The notes under the pieces were generated by a model. It worked only from the letters and a program-made list of their open reading frames with translations, was not told where the DNA came from and ran no database searches. Shown here piece by piece: positions 8,498 to 16,953 of a stretch of 64,000 bases of DNA (position 1 is the stretch's first letter; the number at the start of each line of letters is the position of its first letter). This DNA is from Oscillospiraceae bacterium. Its GTDB lineage: Bacteria; Bacillota; Clostridia; Saccharofermentanales; Saccharofermentanaceae. The DNA lies in the NCBI GenBank assembly GCA_015069205.1, contig SVIZ01000003.1, positions 1 to 64,000 of the forward strand, read 5' to 3'. A program made the position numbers and the translations under genes.

Positions 8498-9781
8498 TTA
8501 AGAGATCTTTATGCCGATCTCTACGGCAAAACCATCGCCTGTATTCCTTACAGTAAGGCTTCCTTCCATCTTATTCATAAGATAATCTGAAATATAAAGG
8601 CCCAGACCTGAGCCGTCCTTATTCCCTGCATTGCTGCCGCGCTTGAACTTCTGGGTGATCATCTCCAGCTCCTCTTCGGGAACACCGGGGCCCTTATCTG
8701 CTATCTCGATAAACAGATACTTTGATCCGGCATTTTCAAATCTGCTCGTTACATTTATCATGGTATCGGCATATTTATAGGAGTTAAAGATAATATTGTT
8801 TAAGACCTGGTTAAGTCTTAATCTGTCAGCGAAAACGACAGCATCTTTAATATCGAGTTTCTCTATCTTATTCAGATAATCAGCATCTTTTAGCATCTGA
8901 ACGATATCGGTCGAATTAATGTCTTCGGGCTTTACTTCAAGCTGTTCCAATTCCTCCAAAGTCGCATGGAAAAGATTGGAGATAAGGCTGTCGATCTGAT
9001 CAGCCTTGGCATTAATAGCATTGATGGTAACTTTATCTTCTTCTGATGCGGTAAGGCTCATGACATCAGTCATTGCCTTGATGGATGACACAGGTGTCTT
9101 TATATCGTGAGATAACTGAGCAACAAGTTCTTTTCTGCTCTTAACGGCCTTCTCCTCACGCTCTCTAGAGGCTTTGAGTTCTTCCCTCATTATGTCAAAG
9201 CTCTCGGTAAAGGGACCAAATACATTTCCCTTATCCATCTCCAGAGGCGTGTCGAGATTGCCTCCTGCGACCCTGACTGCAAAGCCTTTAAGTTTCTTAA
9301 ACGGATCTAATACTCTGCGTTTCAGATAAATGTAGTAGAGCACTGAGACAATTACGGTTAATAGAACAAGCGACATAACAAACAAAGCTATCTTCATGTT
9401 TGTCTGCTTTTCAAGTTCGGCTTTGGGATTATGTACGATAAGGTATCCTGAGACCTTCCCGTCTACTTCTATATTCCTGATTACGTCGTAATCAGATGTA
9501 GCGGAAGATATGCTTTTCGCTATGTCATCGCGTGTATATAAAATGACATTACCATTTGTGTCGATAACAGAATAATCGAAGGAAGAATCACTTTCTATGG
9601 GCTTGTCTTTATATGAACTGACACTGTCCCAGTTTTCTTCAAGACTTACAAGGAACCTGTTGATCTCTATAGTATGTACCGGTATTTCTTCAGAGAGTTT
9701 ACCGCCCGCAATAACATAGCATCCGGCAATTCCTACTGCCAGCACGAATGCGATATAGATCAGAAGGAATCTCAGTTTCAT
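8498..9781 (-). CDS. Membrane sensor histidine kinase
   Basis: A 427-residue kinase. Helix 1 (about 4-26), an extracytoplasmic sensor of about 100 residues, helix 2 (about 131-153), a HAMP linker, then the dimerisation domain with phospho-acceptor His225 in AQLSHDIKTPVSSI, and the ATPase domain with N box (NQVLNNIIFNSYKY), G1 (IADKGPGVP) and G2 (GSGLGLYI). It would phosphorylate the response regulator whose stop directly abuts this ATG. The mid-sized sensor domain differs from the very short loops of BceS-type kinases, so it may detect its signal directly rather than through the transporter. Confidence 0.92.
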   Translation of the reverse strand: MKLRFLLIYIAFVLAVGIAGCYVIAGGKLSEEIPVHTIEINRFLVSLEENWDSVSSYKDKPIESDSSFDYSVIDTNGNVILYTRDDIAKSISSATSDYDVIRNIEVDGKVSGYLIVHNPKAELEKQTNMKIALFVMSLVLLTVIVSVLYYIYLKRRVLDPFKKLKGFAVRVAGGNLDTPLEMDKGNVFGPFTESFDIMREELKASREREEKAVKSRKELVAQLSHDIKTPVSSIKAMTDVMSLTASEEDKVTINAINAKADQIDSLISNLFHATLEELEQLEVKPEDINSTDIVQMLKDADYLNKIEKLDIKDAVVFADRLRLNQVLNNIIFNSYKYADTMINVTSRFENAGSKYLFIEIADKGPGVPEEELEMITQKFKRGSNAGNKDGSGLGLYISDYLMNKMEGSLTVRNTGDGFAVEIGIKIS

Positions 9782-10489
9782 TTAGGGATTACCTTTGGTA
9801 TCGAGCATGAATCCGACACCCCACACCGTCTTTATGAAGCGCGGATCACCTGCATCGTCTTCGATCTTTTCTCTTAAGTGCCTTATGTGAACGTTGAGCG
9901 TTACATCACCTACGACAGTTGTATCCCAGATCTTCTCGAAGATCTCTTCTTTTGGAATGACGCGGTCGCTGTTCCTTATAAGATAGACAAGTATCTTATA
10001 TTCCATTGCCTTAAGAGGCATTACTTTACCGTCTTTTATAACAGAGGCCTTCTTCATATCGAAAACAGCACTTCCGAGTTTTACGGTATTAGTATCTTCT
10101 TCTGCCCTGTCATCTTTGTGCGTTGATTCATATCTTTTAAGCTCCGCCTTGACCTTCGCAAGAAGAACGCTCAGAGAATAAGGCTTGCAGATATAATCAT
10201 CTCCGCCGATGCTTAATGCCAGGAGCATATCGTCTTCGGCAGATCTCGCGCTGATAAAAAAGATCGGGATATCCAAGTTCTCCCTTATCTTCTGGCAGAG
10301 TTCAAATCCGGAATCATCACCCAGATTTATATCGAGCAGAATCAGAGAACATGTATTATCCTTAAAGAATTCCAATGCAGACGCACTGTCTAAAGCATAC
10401 TGAGCCGGTACACCGGACATATTGAAATATTTCGCGGTGTACTCGGAGAGCTCTTTCTCGTCATCTATTATCAGTACGCTGTAATGCAT
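9782..10489 (-). CDS. OmpR/PhoB-family response regulator
   Basis: A 235-residue two-domain regulator. The receiver has acidic IDDEKE, phospho-acceptor Asp53 in ILLDINLG, a switch serine in FISARS and the lysine of YICKPYS. The C-terminal winged helix has RVIPKEEIFEKIW and LNVHIRHLREKI followed by KTVWGVGFML, the usual OmpR recognition helix and wing. I start it at the ATG at 10489, since the longer frame to 10576 would overlap the upstream gene. It lies between the membrane coiled-coil protein and its kinase and probably acts on the repeats before the ABC permease. Confidence 0.92.
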   Translation of the reverse strand: MHYSVLIIDDEKELSEYTAKYFNMSGVPAQYALDSASALEFFKDNTCSLILLDINLGDDSGFELCQKIRENLDIPIFFISARSAEDDMLLALSIGGDDYICKPYSLSVLLAKVKAELKRYESTHKDDRAEEDTNTVKLGSAVFDMKKASVIKDGKVMPLKAMEYKILVYLIRNSDRVIPKEEIFEKIWDTTVVGDVTLNVHIRHLREKIEDDAGDPRFIKTVWGVGFMLDTKGNP

Positions 10490-10496
10490 TAATCTA

Positions 10497-11048
10497 TTAT
10501 GCTCCGAAAAGTCTTCCCATTGCGGAAACAACTTTATTAAGGTCTTCAATGGAAGAATTGAGTCCGTCAACATCAATGTTGCTGATCTTTGTGATAGCTT
10601 CTTCCATGGCTGCAGTGTTATCTGTCAGAACGCCGTCGACGTTGGAGATCATGGCATTCATTCCGTTAAGTGAATCATCGACATTCGTAAGTGTGTCTTC
10701 TGCTTTTGAAACAAGTGATGTTGCTTCCTCAAGTGTTGTCTGAACCTGGTCAAGAGTCCTTAATACAGGCGGTACGATGATGATCGCAGCAACTACGAAA
10801 ACTGCAGCGATAGCAAACAATGCAGTTGCAACGAGCATCGTTCTTCTTGCAGCTTTCTTCTCATACTTTAAGATCTCATACTGCAGATCGTGGTCACTGT
10901 ATTCGGCATACTTGCCCTTGGAAAGCTTATCCGTTCTGACTTCTTCTACGGGAGCAGGTGTAGGAGCAGGTGCAGATGCTGCCTGTGCAGGCTCTGCAAC
11001 GGCTGTTGTGTTCTCTGTTGTCTCAGCGATCTTGTTTTCGTCTTCCAT
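10497..11048 (-). CDS. Single-span membrane protein with extracytoplasmic coiled coil
   Basis: 183 residues, not assignable to a family. Residues 1-40 are an Ala/Pro/Glu-rich disordered stretch, 40-70 are charged, one hydrophobic helix spans about 72-95 (LVATALFAIAAVFVVAAII), and the rest is heptad-like with regular Val/Leu/Ile and Asn/Asp, resembling the helical hairpins of chemoreceptor or DUF948-like proteins. No signal peptide is seen, so the N-terminus is cytoplasmic and the coiled coil outside. It is the first gene of the two-component/ABC operon, seven bases from the regulator ATG, so it may be an accessory sensor. AGGAGG precedes the ATG. Confidence 0.72.
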   Translation of the reverse strand: MEDENKIAETTENTTAVAEPAQAASAPAPTPAPVEEVRTDKLSKGKYAEYSDHDLQYEILKYEKKAARRTMLVATALFAIAAVFVVAAIIIVPPVLRTLDQVQTTLEEATSLVSKAEDTLTNVDDSLNGMNAMISNVDGVLTDNTAAMEEAITKISNIDVDGLNSSIEDLNKVVSAMGRLFGA

Positions 11049-11063
11049 ATTAGCCTCCTAAAT

Positions 11064-11094
11064 AAAAAAGGGCTGCCTCAATAAGAGACAGCCC
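11064..11094 (-). terminator. Intrinsic terminator of the purine operon
   Basis: On the minus strand GGGCTGTCTC pairs with GAGGCAGCCC across a five-base loop, followed by TTTTTT. It ends only about 15 bases before the ATG of the next gene, leaving little room for a promoter of the two-component operon between them. Confidence 0.85.
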
Positions 11095-11109
11095 AATTGA
11101 TAACGAATA

Positions 11110-12291
11110 TTAATGGTGGAACAATCTCATTCCGGTAAATGCCATAGCGATACCATACTTGTTGCATGTCATGATTACATGGTCATCACGGATGGATCCG
11201 CCGGGTTCAGCGATATACTTAACGCCGCTCTTGTGTGCACGCTCAATGTTATCGCCGAAGGGGAAGAATGCATCTGAACCAAGAGCTACATTATCGTTCT
11301 TAGCAAGCCAAGCCTTCTTTTCTTCTCTTGTGAATACTTCAGGCTTAACCTTGAAGATATTCTGCCATGTACCTTCCGCAAGTACATCCTCATACTCGTC
11401 AGAGATATAAACGTCAATAGCGTTGTCTCTGTCAGGTCTTCTGATGTCATCAACGAACTGGAGACCCAATACCTGAGGGCTCTGTCTGAGCCACCAGTTA
11501 TCAGCCTTCTGGCCTGCAAGTCTTGTGCAGTGGATTCTTGACTGCTGTCCTGCGCCGATACCGATTGCCTGACCGTCTTTAACGTAGCAAACTGAGTTGG
11601 ACTGTGTGTACTTCAATGTGATGAGAGAGATCAAAAGGTCGATCTTCTTATCTTCGGGGATGTCCTTAGTATCTGTAACAACATTGTCGAGAAGAGCGCG
11701 ATTGATCTCAAACTCGTTTCTTCCCTGCTCGAATGTTACGCCGAAAACATCCTTTGTCTCGATCGGAGCGGGCTTATAGGAAGCATCGATCTTGATTACG
11801 TTATATGTACCCTTTCTCTTTGTCTTAAGGATCTCAAGAGCTTCGGGTGTGTAATCAGGAGCGATGATGCCGTCGGATACTTCTCTTGCGAGCATTGTAG
11901 CCGTGATAGCGTCGCATGTATCGGAAAGTGCTGTGAAGTCGCCGTAAGAAGACATTCTGTCAGCGCCTCTTGCTCTTGCATAAGCACAAGCGATGGGAGA
12001 GAGTTCGCCGAGATCGTCTACGAAATAGATCTTAGCCTCTGTCTCTGAAAGGGGCTTTCCTACTGCTGCACCTGCAGGTGAAACGTGCTTGAAAGATGTA
12101 GCTGCGGGAAGTCCTGTTGCTTCCTTTAACTCCTTAACAAGCTGCCAGCCGTTAAAAGCGTCCAAAAGGTTGATATAACCCGGCTTGCCGTTAAGTACTT
12201 CGATGGGAAGCTCAGAACCGTCTTTCATGAAGATCCTGGAAGGCTTCTGGTTAGGATTGCATCCATACTTGAGTTGCATCTCGTTAGACAT
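11110..12291 (-). CDS. purH: AICAR transformylase, stand-alone PurH-like enzyme
   Basis: 393 residues, corresponding to the transformylase half of PurH without the IMP cyclohydrolase half. Characteristic segments are LKYGCNPNQKPSRIF at the start, TSFKHVSPAGAAVG, GADRMSSYGDF, SNSVCYVKDGQAIGIGAG (folate and AICAR site), GSDAFFPFGDNIERA and the ending MAFTGMRLFHH. It transfers a formyl group from 10-formyl-THF to AICAR to give FAICAR. The missing cyclohydrolase activity is supplied by the gene directly upstream. AGGAG precedes the ATG; a terminator follows the stop. Confidence 0.95.
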   Translation of the reverse strand: MSNEMQLKYGCNPNQKPSRIFMKDGSELPIEVLNGKPGYINLLDAFNGWQLVKELKEATGLPAATSFKHVSPAGAAVGKPLSETEAKIYFVDDLGELSPIACAYARARGADRMSSYGDFTALSDTCDAITATMLAREVSDGIIAPDYTPEALEILKTKRKGTYNVIKIDASYKPAPIETKDVFGVTFEQGRNEFEINRALLDNVVTDTKDIPEDKKIDLLISLITLKYTQSNSVCYVKDGQAIGIGAGQQSRIHCTRLAGQKADNWWLRQSPQVLGLQFVDDIRRPDRDNAIDVYISDEYEDVLAEGTWQNIFKVKPEVFTREEKKAWLAKNDNVALGSDAFFPFGDNIERAHKSGVKYIAEPGGSIRDDHVIMTCNKYGIAMAFTGMRLFHH

Positions 12292-12316
12292 TTTGATTCT
12301 CCTTTATTCTCGAAAA

Positions 12317-13033
12317 TTATTTAACGTTCTTGTTTACGATACGAGTCTCAACTGCGCCTGTCTCGATATTGATGTAGCGTACGAAGAGAGATACCTTGTT
12401 ATCCTCGTTGAGGCTTGTCCATACTTCGTTTGTGAAAGTATCGATGTCGCCCTTGAGTTCAACCTTCTCAGGCTCACCCTCGAAAGAAGGAAGCGGGCTG
12501 CCGTCACCCATATATGTGTGGATGAATCTGCCGATTCCTGCCTTGGGATTTGTGTATGTGAATGTGTGACGCTCGCATGAAGCCGGATCGCCGTCATCAC
12601 TCTTTAAGATAGACATAGCGAAGTTGTATCCGCCGTTCTCAACGTGCATGATGCCTGAGATTCTGGGGGTGTAGTTCGGAGCATCGTCTTCGAACTCTCT
12701 GCCTCTCAAGGACTGCTCGAATGTCATCTGCTTGTCCATGAGCTCATAGATAGTATCTGTCTGGTCACCGTTTGTAACGATAGTCTTGTTGCCAAGAACT
12801 CTTACGGGTGAATAAATGATGAGGTGCGGATCAGTAAGAAGTGAGGGATCGAAAGCCTCTGTCTTGATACCGTCTTCAGTAGCCGTGAATACACGGTTTC
12901 TTGAATTAACACTTCTTCCCATGATGAAGTAAGCAGTAACAGCATACTTGCCGTCATCGGACTTACCGATTACGATTCCTCTTCCGGGATAAGCATTCTC
13001 CTTAAGGATCTGGCTAAGGTTCTGTGTGATCAT
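12317..13033 (-). CDS. purO: IMP cyclohydrolase, PurO type
   Basis: 238 residues of the PurO family first known from archaea, which closes the FAICAR ring to IMP. Family features include NAYPGRGIVIG, YFIMGRSVNSRNRVF, a central NYTPRISGIMHVEN, and GIGRFIHTYMGDGSPLPSF near the C-terminus. I start at the ATG at 13033 because GGAGG lies eight bases upstream; a frame extending to 13066 has no such site. The pairing of PurO with a lone AICAR transformylase replaces bifunctional PurH, an arrangement known from several Clostridia. It lies between purN and purH in the operon. Confidence 0.93.
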   Translation of the reverse strand: MITQNLSQILKENAYPGRGIVIGKSDDGKYAVTAYFIMGRSVNSRNRVFTATEDGIKTEAFDPSLLTDPHLIIYSPVRVLGNKTIVTNGDQTDTIYELMDKQMTFEQSLRGREFEDDAPNYTPRISGIMHVENGGYNFAMSILKSDDGDPASCERHTFTYTNPKAGIGRFIHTYMGDGSPLPSFEGEPEKVELKGDIDTFTNEVWTSLNEDNKVSLFVRYINIETGAVETRIVNKNVK

Positions 13034-13062
13034 ATATGCACCTCCAAAATTTAATACTTGAA

Positions 13063-13683
13063 TCAAATAACGCGGGCGATGTTGTTTTCGATCATCACCC
13101 TGCCGTCTGCGATAAGCCTGATGGCTTCAGGCAGTATCTTCCACTCGCATTCCTGCATTATCCTCTTCTGCAAAGTCTCAGGCGTGTCGTTCGGAAGAAC
13201 GTCAATTGCCTTCTGCAGAAGGATCGGTCCCTCATCGTAATTCTCATTAACGAAGTGGACCGTGGCACCTGACACCTTAACGCCCTTTGCAAGGGCTGCC
13301 TGGTGAGGTCTTATTCCGTACATGCCTGCACCGCAGAATGAAGGAATAAGAGCCGGGTGGATATTGATTATGCGGTTGGAATATTTAGCTACGACCTTGG
13401 GTCCCATCAAAGAAAGGTATCCTGCAAGAACGATGAGTTCAGCACCTGAATCTTCGACAGCAGCCAAGACTGCATCGTCCCAGCTCTCTATGGAATCAAA
13501 GTCTTTCTTGGAAACTACGGCTGACTTAATGCCGTTGTCTGCAGCTCTCTCGAGAGCATAAGCAGTCTTTGAAGATGACAGAACAAGAGATATCTCAATA
13601 TCCTTCAGAATACCGTCCTTAGTGTTGTCTATGATGGCCTGGAGATTAGTTCCTCCACCAGACACAAATACTGCAATCTTCAT
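13063..13683 (-). CDS. purN: Phosphoribosylglycinamide formyltransferase
   Basis: 206 residues of 10-formyl-THF-dependent GAR transformylase, the third step of purine synthesis. It shows VSGGGTNLQAII near the N-terminus (phosphate-binding loop), LAGYLSLMGPKVV, the catalytic segment NIHPALIPSF with the Asn and His of the active site, and SGATVHFVNENYDEGPIL carrying the catalytic Asp. Length is normal. The gene sits 14 bases after purF in the order purE-purF-purN-purO-purH. Confidence 0.95.
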   Translation of the reverse strand: MKIAVFVSGGGTNLQAIIDNTKDGILKDIEISLVLSSSKTAYALERAADNGIKSAVVSKKDFDSIESWDDAVLAAVEDSGAELIVLAGYLSLMGPKVVAKYSNRIINIHPALIPSFCGAGMYGIRPHQAALAKGVKVSGATVHFVNENYDEGPILLQKAIDVLPNDTPETLQKRIMQECEWKILPEAIRLIADGRVMIENNIARVI

Positions 13684-13697
13684 TTATTAGTCCCCTA

Positions 13698-15104
13698 TCA
13701 GTTGTATTTTACCTTGTGAACTGACTCTTCATCATCCTCGGGCTTGCCTGCGATGAAGTTGCCGTCAAAGCATGCGGAGCAAACGCCGCAGTCGATTGTG
13801 TTGAGTGATGCTCTGAGAGAATCAAGGCTGATGTACGCAAGTGAATCAGCACCGATCATGTCTCTGATCTCTTCAACTGTCTTTGTGCTTGCGGGAAGCT
13901 CTGTCTCTGACGAAGCGTTAACGCCGTAGCAGCATCCGAACTTAACCGGCGGAGAAGCAAGTCTTACGTGAACTTCCTTTGCGCCGTTCTCTCTTAAGAA
14001 TGAGATGATGTGCTTTGTTGTAGTACCTCTTACGAGAGAGTCGTCAACGATAGCGATCCTCTTGTCCTTGATGGCAGTTCTTAATGCAGCAAACTTCATG
14101 CGTACTGCGAGTTCTCTCTGCTGCTGCGTGCTCTTGATGAACGTTCTGCCTACATATCTGTTCTTGAGGAGACCTGCGCCGTACTGGACGCCGAGGCCTG
14201 CTGCATAACCTTCTGCAGCTGCGTTACCTGAGTCAGGTGCGCCGATTACGAGATCGACATCTGCAGGGCTCTCCTTTGCAAGAGCCATACCGACTCTGTA
14301 TCTGGAATCGAAGATGGACATCTTGTCGATCACGGAGTCAGGTCTTGCAACGTATACGTACTCGAAAACGCATACCTTACCGTCCTTCTTTTCGGCAGAT
14401 GCATCGTACTTGATGGAGCTCATGCCGTCCTTGGAGATCGTAATGATCTCGCCGGGCTCGAAATCTCTGATCGTTTCACAGCCGATAGCGTCAAGTGCGC
14501 ATGACTCTGAAGAAATATAGTACTTGTCACCGAGCTTACCGAGGATCAAAGGTCTCAGACCATAGGGATCTCTTACACCGATGAGCTTGTCTTCTGTCAT
14601 GAAGATCATTGCGTAAACGCCGTGAATCTCCTTCATTGTCTCAAGGATGGCGTGCTCGCAGTCCTCTGTTCTGATCCTGTTGCGTGAGAAAAGTGAGAGG
14701 ATGATCTCTGAATCTGTATTTGTCTGGAAGATGGCACCCTGATCTTTGAGTTCTTCTCTGATCTTATTCGCATTCATGATCACTGAATCAGATGTGAGTG
14801 CGATGCTTCCTACTCTGGACTTGATGGAAATAGGCTGGATAGCGTCTGTGCCGCTTTCTCTGGGAGAACCGCCCCTTGCGTGTCCGATGGCACATGTACC
14901 TGTAAGAGCTGATAGTGTTACTTCATCAAAAACGTCGGTTACAAGACCGGGAGCCTTATGTACGAGGAACGTACCGTCGTCATTAACTGCGATACCTGCA
15001 GATTCCTGACCTCTGTGCTGCAATGAGAAAATACCGTAGTAAGTATCTCTCGTTACATCCTGCTTACTGCCCTTGATGTCATAACATCCGAAAACTCCGC
15101 TCAT
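13698..15104 (-). CDS. purF: Amidophosphoribosyltransferase with degenerate glutaminase domain
   Basis: 468 residues, homologous to PurF along its whole length. The C-terminal phosphoribosyltransferase is intact: PRPP loop IAIVDDSLVRGTTT, GLLKNRYVGRTFI, and Fe-S cysteines in KVCVFEYVY, FGCCYG and CGVCSACF. The N-terminal Ntn glutaminase is altered at catalytic points. The residue after Met is Ser (MSGVFG), not the nucleophilic Cys of CGVFG. The oxyanion-hole Asn-Gly of AHNGNLVN is replaced in ALTSDSVIMN, and GHVRYST becomes GHARGGSP. The Arg of GHAR and the Asp of NTDSE remain. No upstream start supplies a cysteine. I predict that it makes phosphoribosylamine from ammonia, or from ammonia passed by another protein. 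A second normal purF elsewhere cannot be excluded. Confidence 0.9.
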   Translation of the reverse strand: MSGVFGCYDIKGSKQDVTRDTYYGIFSLQHRGQESAGIAVNDDGTFLVHKAPGLVTDVFDEVTLSALTGTCAIGHARGGSPRESGTDAIQPISIKSRVGSIALTSDSVIMNANKIREELKDQGAIFQTNTDSEIILSLFSRNRIRTEDCEHAILETMKEIHGVYAMIFMTEDKLIGVRDPYGLRPLILGKLGDKYYISSESCALDAIGCETIRDFEPGEIITISKDGMSSIKYDASAEKKDGKVCVFEYVYVARPDSVIDKMSIFDSRYRVGMALAKESPADVDLVIGAPDSGNAAAEGYAAGLGVQYGAGLLKNRYVGRTFIKSTQQQRELAVRMKFAALRTAIKDKRIAIVDDSLVRGTTTKHIISFLRENGAKEVHVRLASPPVKFGCCYGVNASSETELPASTKTVEEIRDMIGADSLAYISLDSLRASLNTIDCGVCSACFDGNFIAGKPEDDEESVHKVKYN

Positions 15105-15162
15105 GTGCTTGTTTCCATCCTTTGTATAAATTGTTCTATGTTAAGGGATAACCCCTAAAACA

Positions 15163-15669
15163 TTAATTCATCTCAGCGATCTTCTGCTGAAGTCTTGCAT
15201 CTCTTTCTTCAACGGAAGATGCGAGGCTTGCTTTGTAATCCTTGATCTTCTGCATGAGTTCAGCATCAGACAGTGCGAGCATCTGGCATGCAAGGATCGC
15301 TGCATTGGATCCGCCGTCTATCGCAACCGTAGCTACCGGAATGCCCGTAGGCATCTGAACTGTCGCATAAAGAGCATCAACACCTGCAAGAGCGCCGCCC
15401 TTACAAGGTACACCGATTACGGGAAGTGCTGTATTGGCAGCAAGAACGCCGCCCAAGTGTGCAGCAAGACCTGCTGCAGCGATAATTACCTTGAAGCCTT
15501 CAGCTTCTGCATTTCTTGCAAGGGACATAGCCTTATCAGGTGTCCTGTGAGCTGAAGCTACGGTAGCCTTGAATCCGACGCCGAACTTGTTCAGCATCTT
15601 GAAGCATCCTTCCATTACCGGAAAATCTGAATCGGAACCCATTACAACAAGAACTTTAGCGTCAGCCAT
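15163..15669 (-). CDS. purE: N5-carboxyaminoimidazole ribonucleotide mutase
   Basis: 168 residues of class I PurE, which moves the carboxylate of N5-CAIR to give CAIR. Motifs: VVMGSDSDFPVM at the N-terminus (nucleotide binding), VASAHRTPDK with the catalytic His, IIAAAGLAAHLGGVLAA, and VIGVPCKGGALAGVDAL. Length is typical. It is the first purine gene here, 58 bases before purF. The usual partners purC, purM, purD and purL are absent from the window, so the pathway must be completed elsewhere. I found no purine riboswitch in the 32 bases before it. Confidence 0.96.
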   Translation of the reverse strand: MADAKVLVVMGSDSDFPVMEGCFKMLNKFGVGFKATVASAHRTPDKAMSLARNAEAEGFKVIIAAAGLAAHLGGVLAANTALPVIGVPCKGGALAGVDALYATVQMPTGIPVATVAIDGGSNAAILACQMLALSDAELMQKIKDYKASLASSVEERDARLQQKIAEMN

Positions 15670-15701
15670 GATAATTACCTGCCTTCAAAAATATATTGGC
15701 G

Positions 15702-16853
15702 TTATTCGTCGCCCTGCGCCCATTCGAGGCGCTCCATTACCCTGAAATAATCTTCAGATTCCCACTCGTAAGGCGCGGGACAAAAGTCATTTCCGGGCCT
15801 TGTCGAGGTCTGACAATAAGGAAAAACCCTCAGCCTATAGTCTACGCACTCGGAACCGTCCTCGTCCATAATAAAATCGCATTGAATTATTACAGAATCG
15901 GGGTCTGTTAATGAGTAATTTCCACCAAAACAAAAGTTCGAAAGAGAATAGAAGATGTAATGGCCGTTATACTTTTCGATAGGCTGCAGGCGGTGCGGGT
16001 GTGTTCCGACCACAATATCGACGCCGTAATCATCAATAAGAGAGTGAGCAATCTTTACCTGTCTGTCCGTAGGTTCGTATGTTCCTTCTGCACCGAAATG
16101 GCATGAAGCGATGATGATCGCGGATCCGTCATCTCTTAAGTCCTGAATGATCCCTGCCACACTTGCTGCGTCAGTATCGTTTCCGAGTCCGACCATGCCG
16201 ATTACGATACCGTTCGAAGCCGTAAATGTCGCACCGAAATGATCGTCACTCCAGAGGATGCCGTATTCATCAAGATTGTCTCTTGTATCCTGAAGTCCGT
16301 CTTCCCAGAAATCCATCGTATGGTTATTGGCAATGTTAACAGCCTCAATGCCGTTTAATGTAAGCATTTCAAGGTTTTCAGGATCCATTCTGAAAATATA
16401 CTGGTTATTCTTATGTCCCGTTCTGTCAGTTACGGGATTCTCAAGGTTTACGAGCGTAAGGTCATCGCTCTTAAAGAGCTCGGCACAGTTCTGGAAGCAG
16501 TACTCCATATCACCATCCACAGTGCTGTCGAACTTCTTGTTGCTAGATCTGTAATCCTGCGTAAGAGTACAGTCTCCTGCAAAAGAAACAGTAACGATGC
16601 GGTCTTCCGGCGGAAGAGTAGGCAAAGGTGTAGGTGTCGGGGTTGCGGTGGCAGTAGGCGTCGGATCGGTGGATACCGTCTCAAGCATCTTGGTGGTTGC
16701 GGCTGACTGGAGGATCTCTGTGGTCCTGGTCATCTCGGAAGACTCGCCCGGCTCAGTATTTTCAGAGCAAGCGGCAACCGATATGGTCAGCAGCATAGCA
16801 GCGATCATGGCTGAGATTATCTTCAAAGTTCCGCGTTTATGAGGACTTGCCAC
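15702..16853 (-). CDS. CapA-family lipoprotein (poly-gamma-glutamate capsule protein-like)
   Basis: About 383 residues. A positively charged n-region, hydrophobic stretch and lipobox ISVAAC give an exported lipoprotein, followed by a Thr/Pro-rich linker of the ATPTPT type to about residue 95. The rest is the CapA metallophosphatase-like fold: VSFAGDCTL, LVNLENPVT, INIANNHTMDF, IIASCHFGAEG, VVGTHPHRLQP and YSLSNFCFGG. Relatives take part in poly-gamma-glutamate export or wall-linked hydrolysis; the true substrate is unknown. The frame opens at an ATG at 16898, but that codon lies in a terminator hairpin, so I favour the GTG at 16853 with AAAGG upstream. It stands alone ahead of purE. Confidence 0.82.
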   Translation of the reverse strand: MASPHKRGTLKIISAMIAAMLLTISVAACSENTEPGESSEMTRTTEILQSAATTKMLETVSTDPTPTATATPTPTPLPTLPPEDRIVTVSFAGDCTLTQDYRSSNKKFDSTVDGDMEYCFQNCAELFKSDDLTLVNLENPVTDRTGHKNNQYIFRMDPENLEMLTLNGIEAVNIANNHTMDFWEDGLQDTRDNLDEYGILWSDDHFGATFTASNGIVIGMVGLGNDTDAASVAGIIQDLRDDGSAIIIASCHFGAEGTYEPTDRQVKIAHSLIDDYGVDIVVGTHPHRLQPIEKYNGHYIFYSLSNFCFGGNYSLTDPDSVIIQCDFIMDEDGSECVDYRLRVFPYCQTSTRPGNDFCPAPYEWESEDYFRVMERLEWAQGDE

Positions 16854-16870
16854 CTGATGGATCTGCCTTT

Positions 16871-16906
16871 CGATAAAAATAGAATTGCCGACAATCATGC
16901 CGGCAA
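16871..16906 (-). terminator. Terminator of the glycogen operon, overlapping a possible capA start
   Basis: On the minus strand TTGCCG pairs with CGGCAA around a ten-base loop, and ATTTTTAT follows. It lies just after the amylase stop at 16954. The ATG at 16898 falls inside the loop. Confidence 0.6.
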
Positions 16907-16953
16907 ATTTATTCTATCATTATTTTTCAAAATCAATCTAAAATTTTCTTAAT

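Noticed and set aside
15080..15104. Cys7 of PurF as a substitute nucleophile
   Set aside because: The Ntn mechanism needs the free N-terminal residue; a cysteine five residues on cannot take that role without a new processing site, and the oxyanion hole is also lost.
15670..15701. Purine riboswitch ahead of purE
   Set aside because: Only 32 bases separate purE from the CapA-like gene, too few for the aptamer, and no aptamer core was seen.
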